A DNA stretch of 64,000 nt from contig NZ_JANJUE010000163.1 in assembly GCF_024710765.1 (NCBI RefSeq), positions 40,832-104,831 of the forward strand. Direction: 5' to 3'. The notes under the pieces are model-generated. The model saw only the letters and a program-made list of their open reading frames with translations, was not told the DNA's origin and did no database searches. Source of the stretch: Pseudoxanthomonas sp. (GTDB lineage: Bacteria; Pseudomonadota; Gammaproteobacteria; Xanthomonadales; Xanthomonadaceae). The translations under genes and the position numbers were made by a program. Of this stretch, positions 63,800 to 64,000 are shown piece by piece. Each line of letters starts with the position of its first letter. Position 1 is the first letter of the stretch.

Positions 63800-64000
63800 G
63801 CTGAGAGCGCCCCCATCCCAACCTTCCCCCGCACGCGGGGGAAGGGGCAGTACACGGGCGCGGATTTCTTCCCGCCGTTTGCCGGAAAAGACCGAAGCAC
63901 GGATACAGCCCCCTCCTCCGCGTGCGGGGGAGGGCTGGGGTGGGGGCCAACGCGCACCGTCACCCTCCCGCAAGCTCGCACGCATCCAGCGCCCCCATCC
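63800..64000. repeat. Hairpins of the 55.7-kb family at the right edge
   Basis: Two more CTTCCCCCGC-ACGC-GGGGGAAG-type hairpins (about 63822-63846 and 63911-63933) occur with spacer-2-like flanks GCGCCCCCATCCCAACC and GGGCTGGGGTGGGGGC. The last bases, AGCGCCCCCATCC, look like the start of a third unit that continues beyond the window. Confidence 0.75.

Overview
The window is about 64 kb of high-GC, gene-dense chromosome from a gammaproteobacterium of the Xanthomonadaceae/Lysobacteraceae type (Xanthomonas, Pseudoxanthomonas, Lysobacter, Luteimonas and relatives). This rests on GC-rich codon use, a SmeT-SmeDEF-like efflux locus, several TonB-dependent receptor plus glycosidase loci, a cytochrome c5-like protein, a single-chain indolepyruvate oxidoreductase and the local palindromic intergenic repeats. 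I saw no rRNA, tRNA, CRISPR array, insertion sequence or prophage. The genus cannot be fixed from the sequence alone.

Layout. 1-2.5 kb: end of a TelA-type operon. 2.5-9.5 kb: a decayed small membrane-protein gene, then a tripartite RND efflux operon (adaptor, pump, outer-membrane factor) with a divergent TetR repressor. 9.6-10.4 kb: an outer-membrane beta-barrel protein. 10.5-26 kb: a coherent N-acetylgalactosamine (GalNAc) locus. A leftward operon encodes a secreted GH31 enzyme, a TonB-dependent receptor and a GH109 enzyme. A rightward operon encodes AgaS, an ROK kinase, AgaZ, a DeoR-type AgaR, a GalNAc-6-P deacetylase and an unusual MFS sugar porter. The two share a divergent control region with matching CTTTCGATAT boxes. 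26-36.5 kb: a beta-glucan-type locus with a GH3 lipoprotein, a TonB-dependent receptor, a GH30 enzyme, a LacI regulator and an SSS symporter; the receptor and symporter promoters carry the same 14-bp palindrome.

36.6-41.3 kb: a small secreted protein, a GntR/HutC regulator divergent from zwf-pgl, and a cytochrome c5-like protein. 41.5-47.4 kb: an ExeM-like secreted nuclease and a 1242-residue indolepyruvate ferredoxin oxidoreductase. 47.6-50.5 kb: an orphan lipoprotein, a QueC-like PP-loop protein, and a translationally coupled pair of a haem-oxygenase-like (HDO-type) protein and a VOC protein. 50.6-55.5 kb: an M61 peptidase, a beta-lactamase-like serine hydrolase, a DUF938 methyltransferase and a NYN-LOTUS protein. 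55.7-56.4 kb: a mosaic array of eight GC-rich hairpins. 56.4-63.8 kb: an M13 peptidase, an Lrp regulator divergent from dadA-dadX, and a type IB topoisomerase between two I78-type inhibitor lipoproteins. More hairpins of the same family close the window.

How the parts work together. In the GalNAc locus the two glycosidases would release alpha-linked GalNAc outside the cytoplasm, the receptor and MFS porter would bring it in, and the kinase, deacetylase, AgaS and AgaZ would carry it to the tagatose-phosphate branch. The tagatose-bisphosphate aldolase partner is not in the window. The GH3/GH30 locus would do the same for a beta-glucan, with glucose or short glucosides entering through the symporter; zwf and pgl nearby open the pentose-phosphate/Entner-Doudoroff route. 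The most novel-looking items are the paired-glycosidase GalNAc locus with its mirror-image operator, the MFS porter with a roughly 120-residue periplasmic insertion, the HDO/VOC/QueC-like neighbourhood and the mosaic hairpin array.
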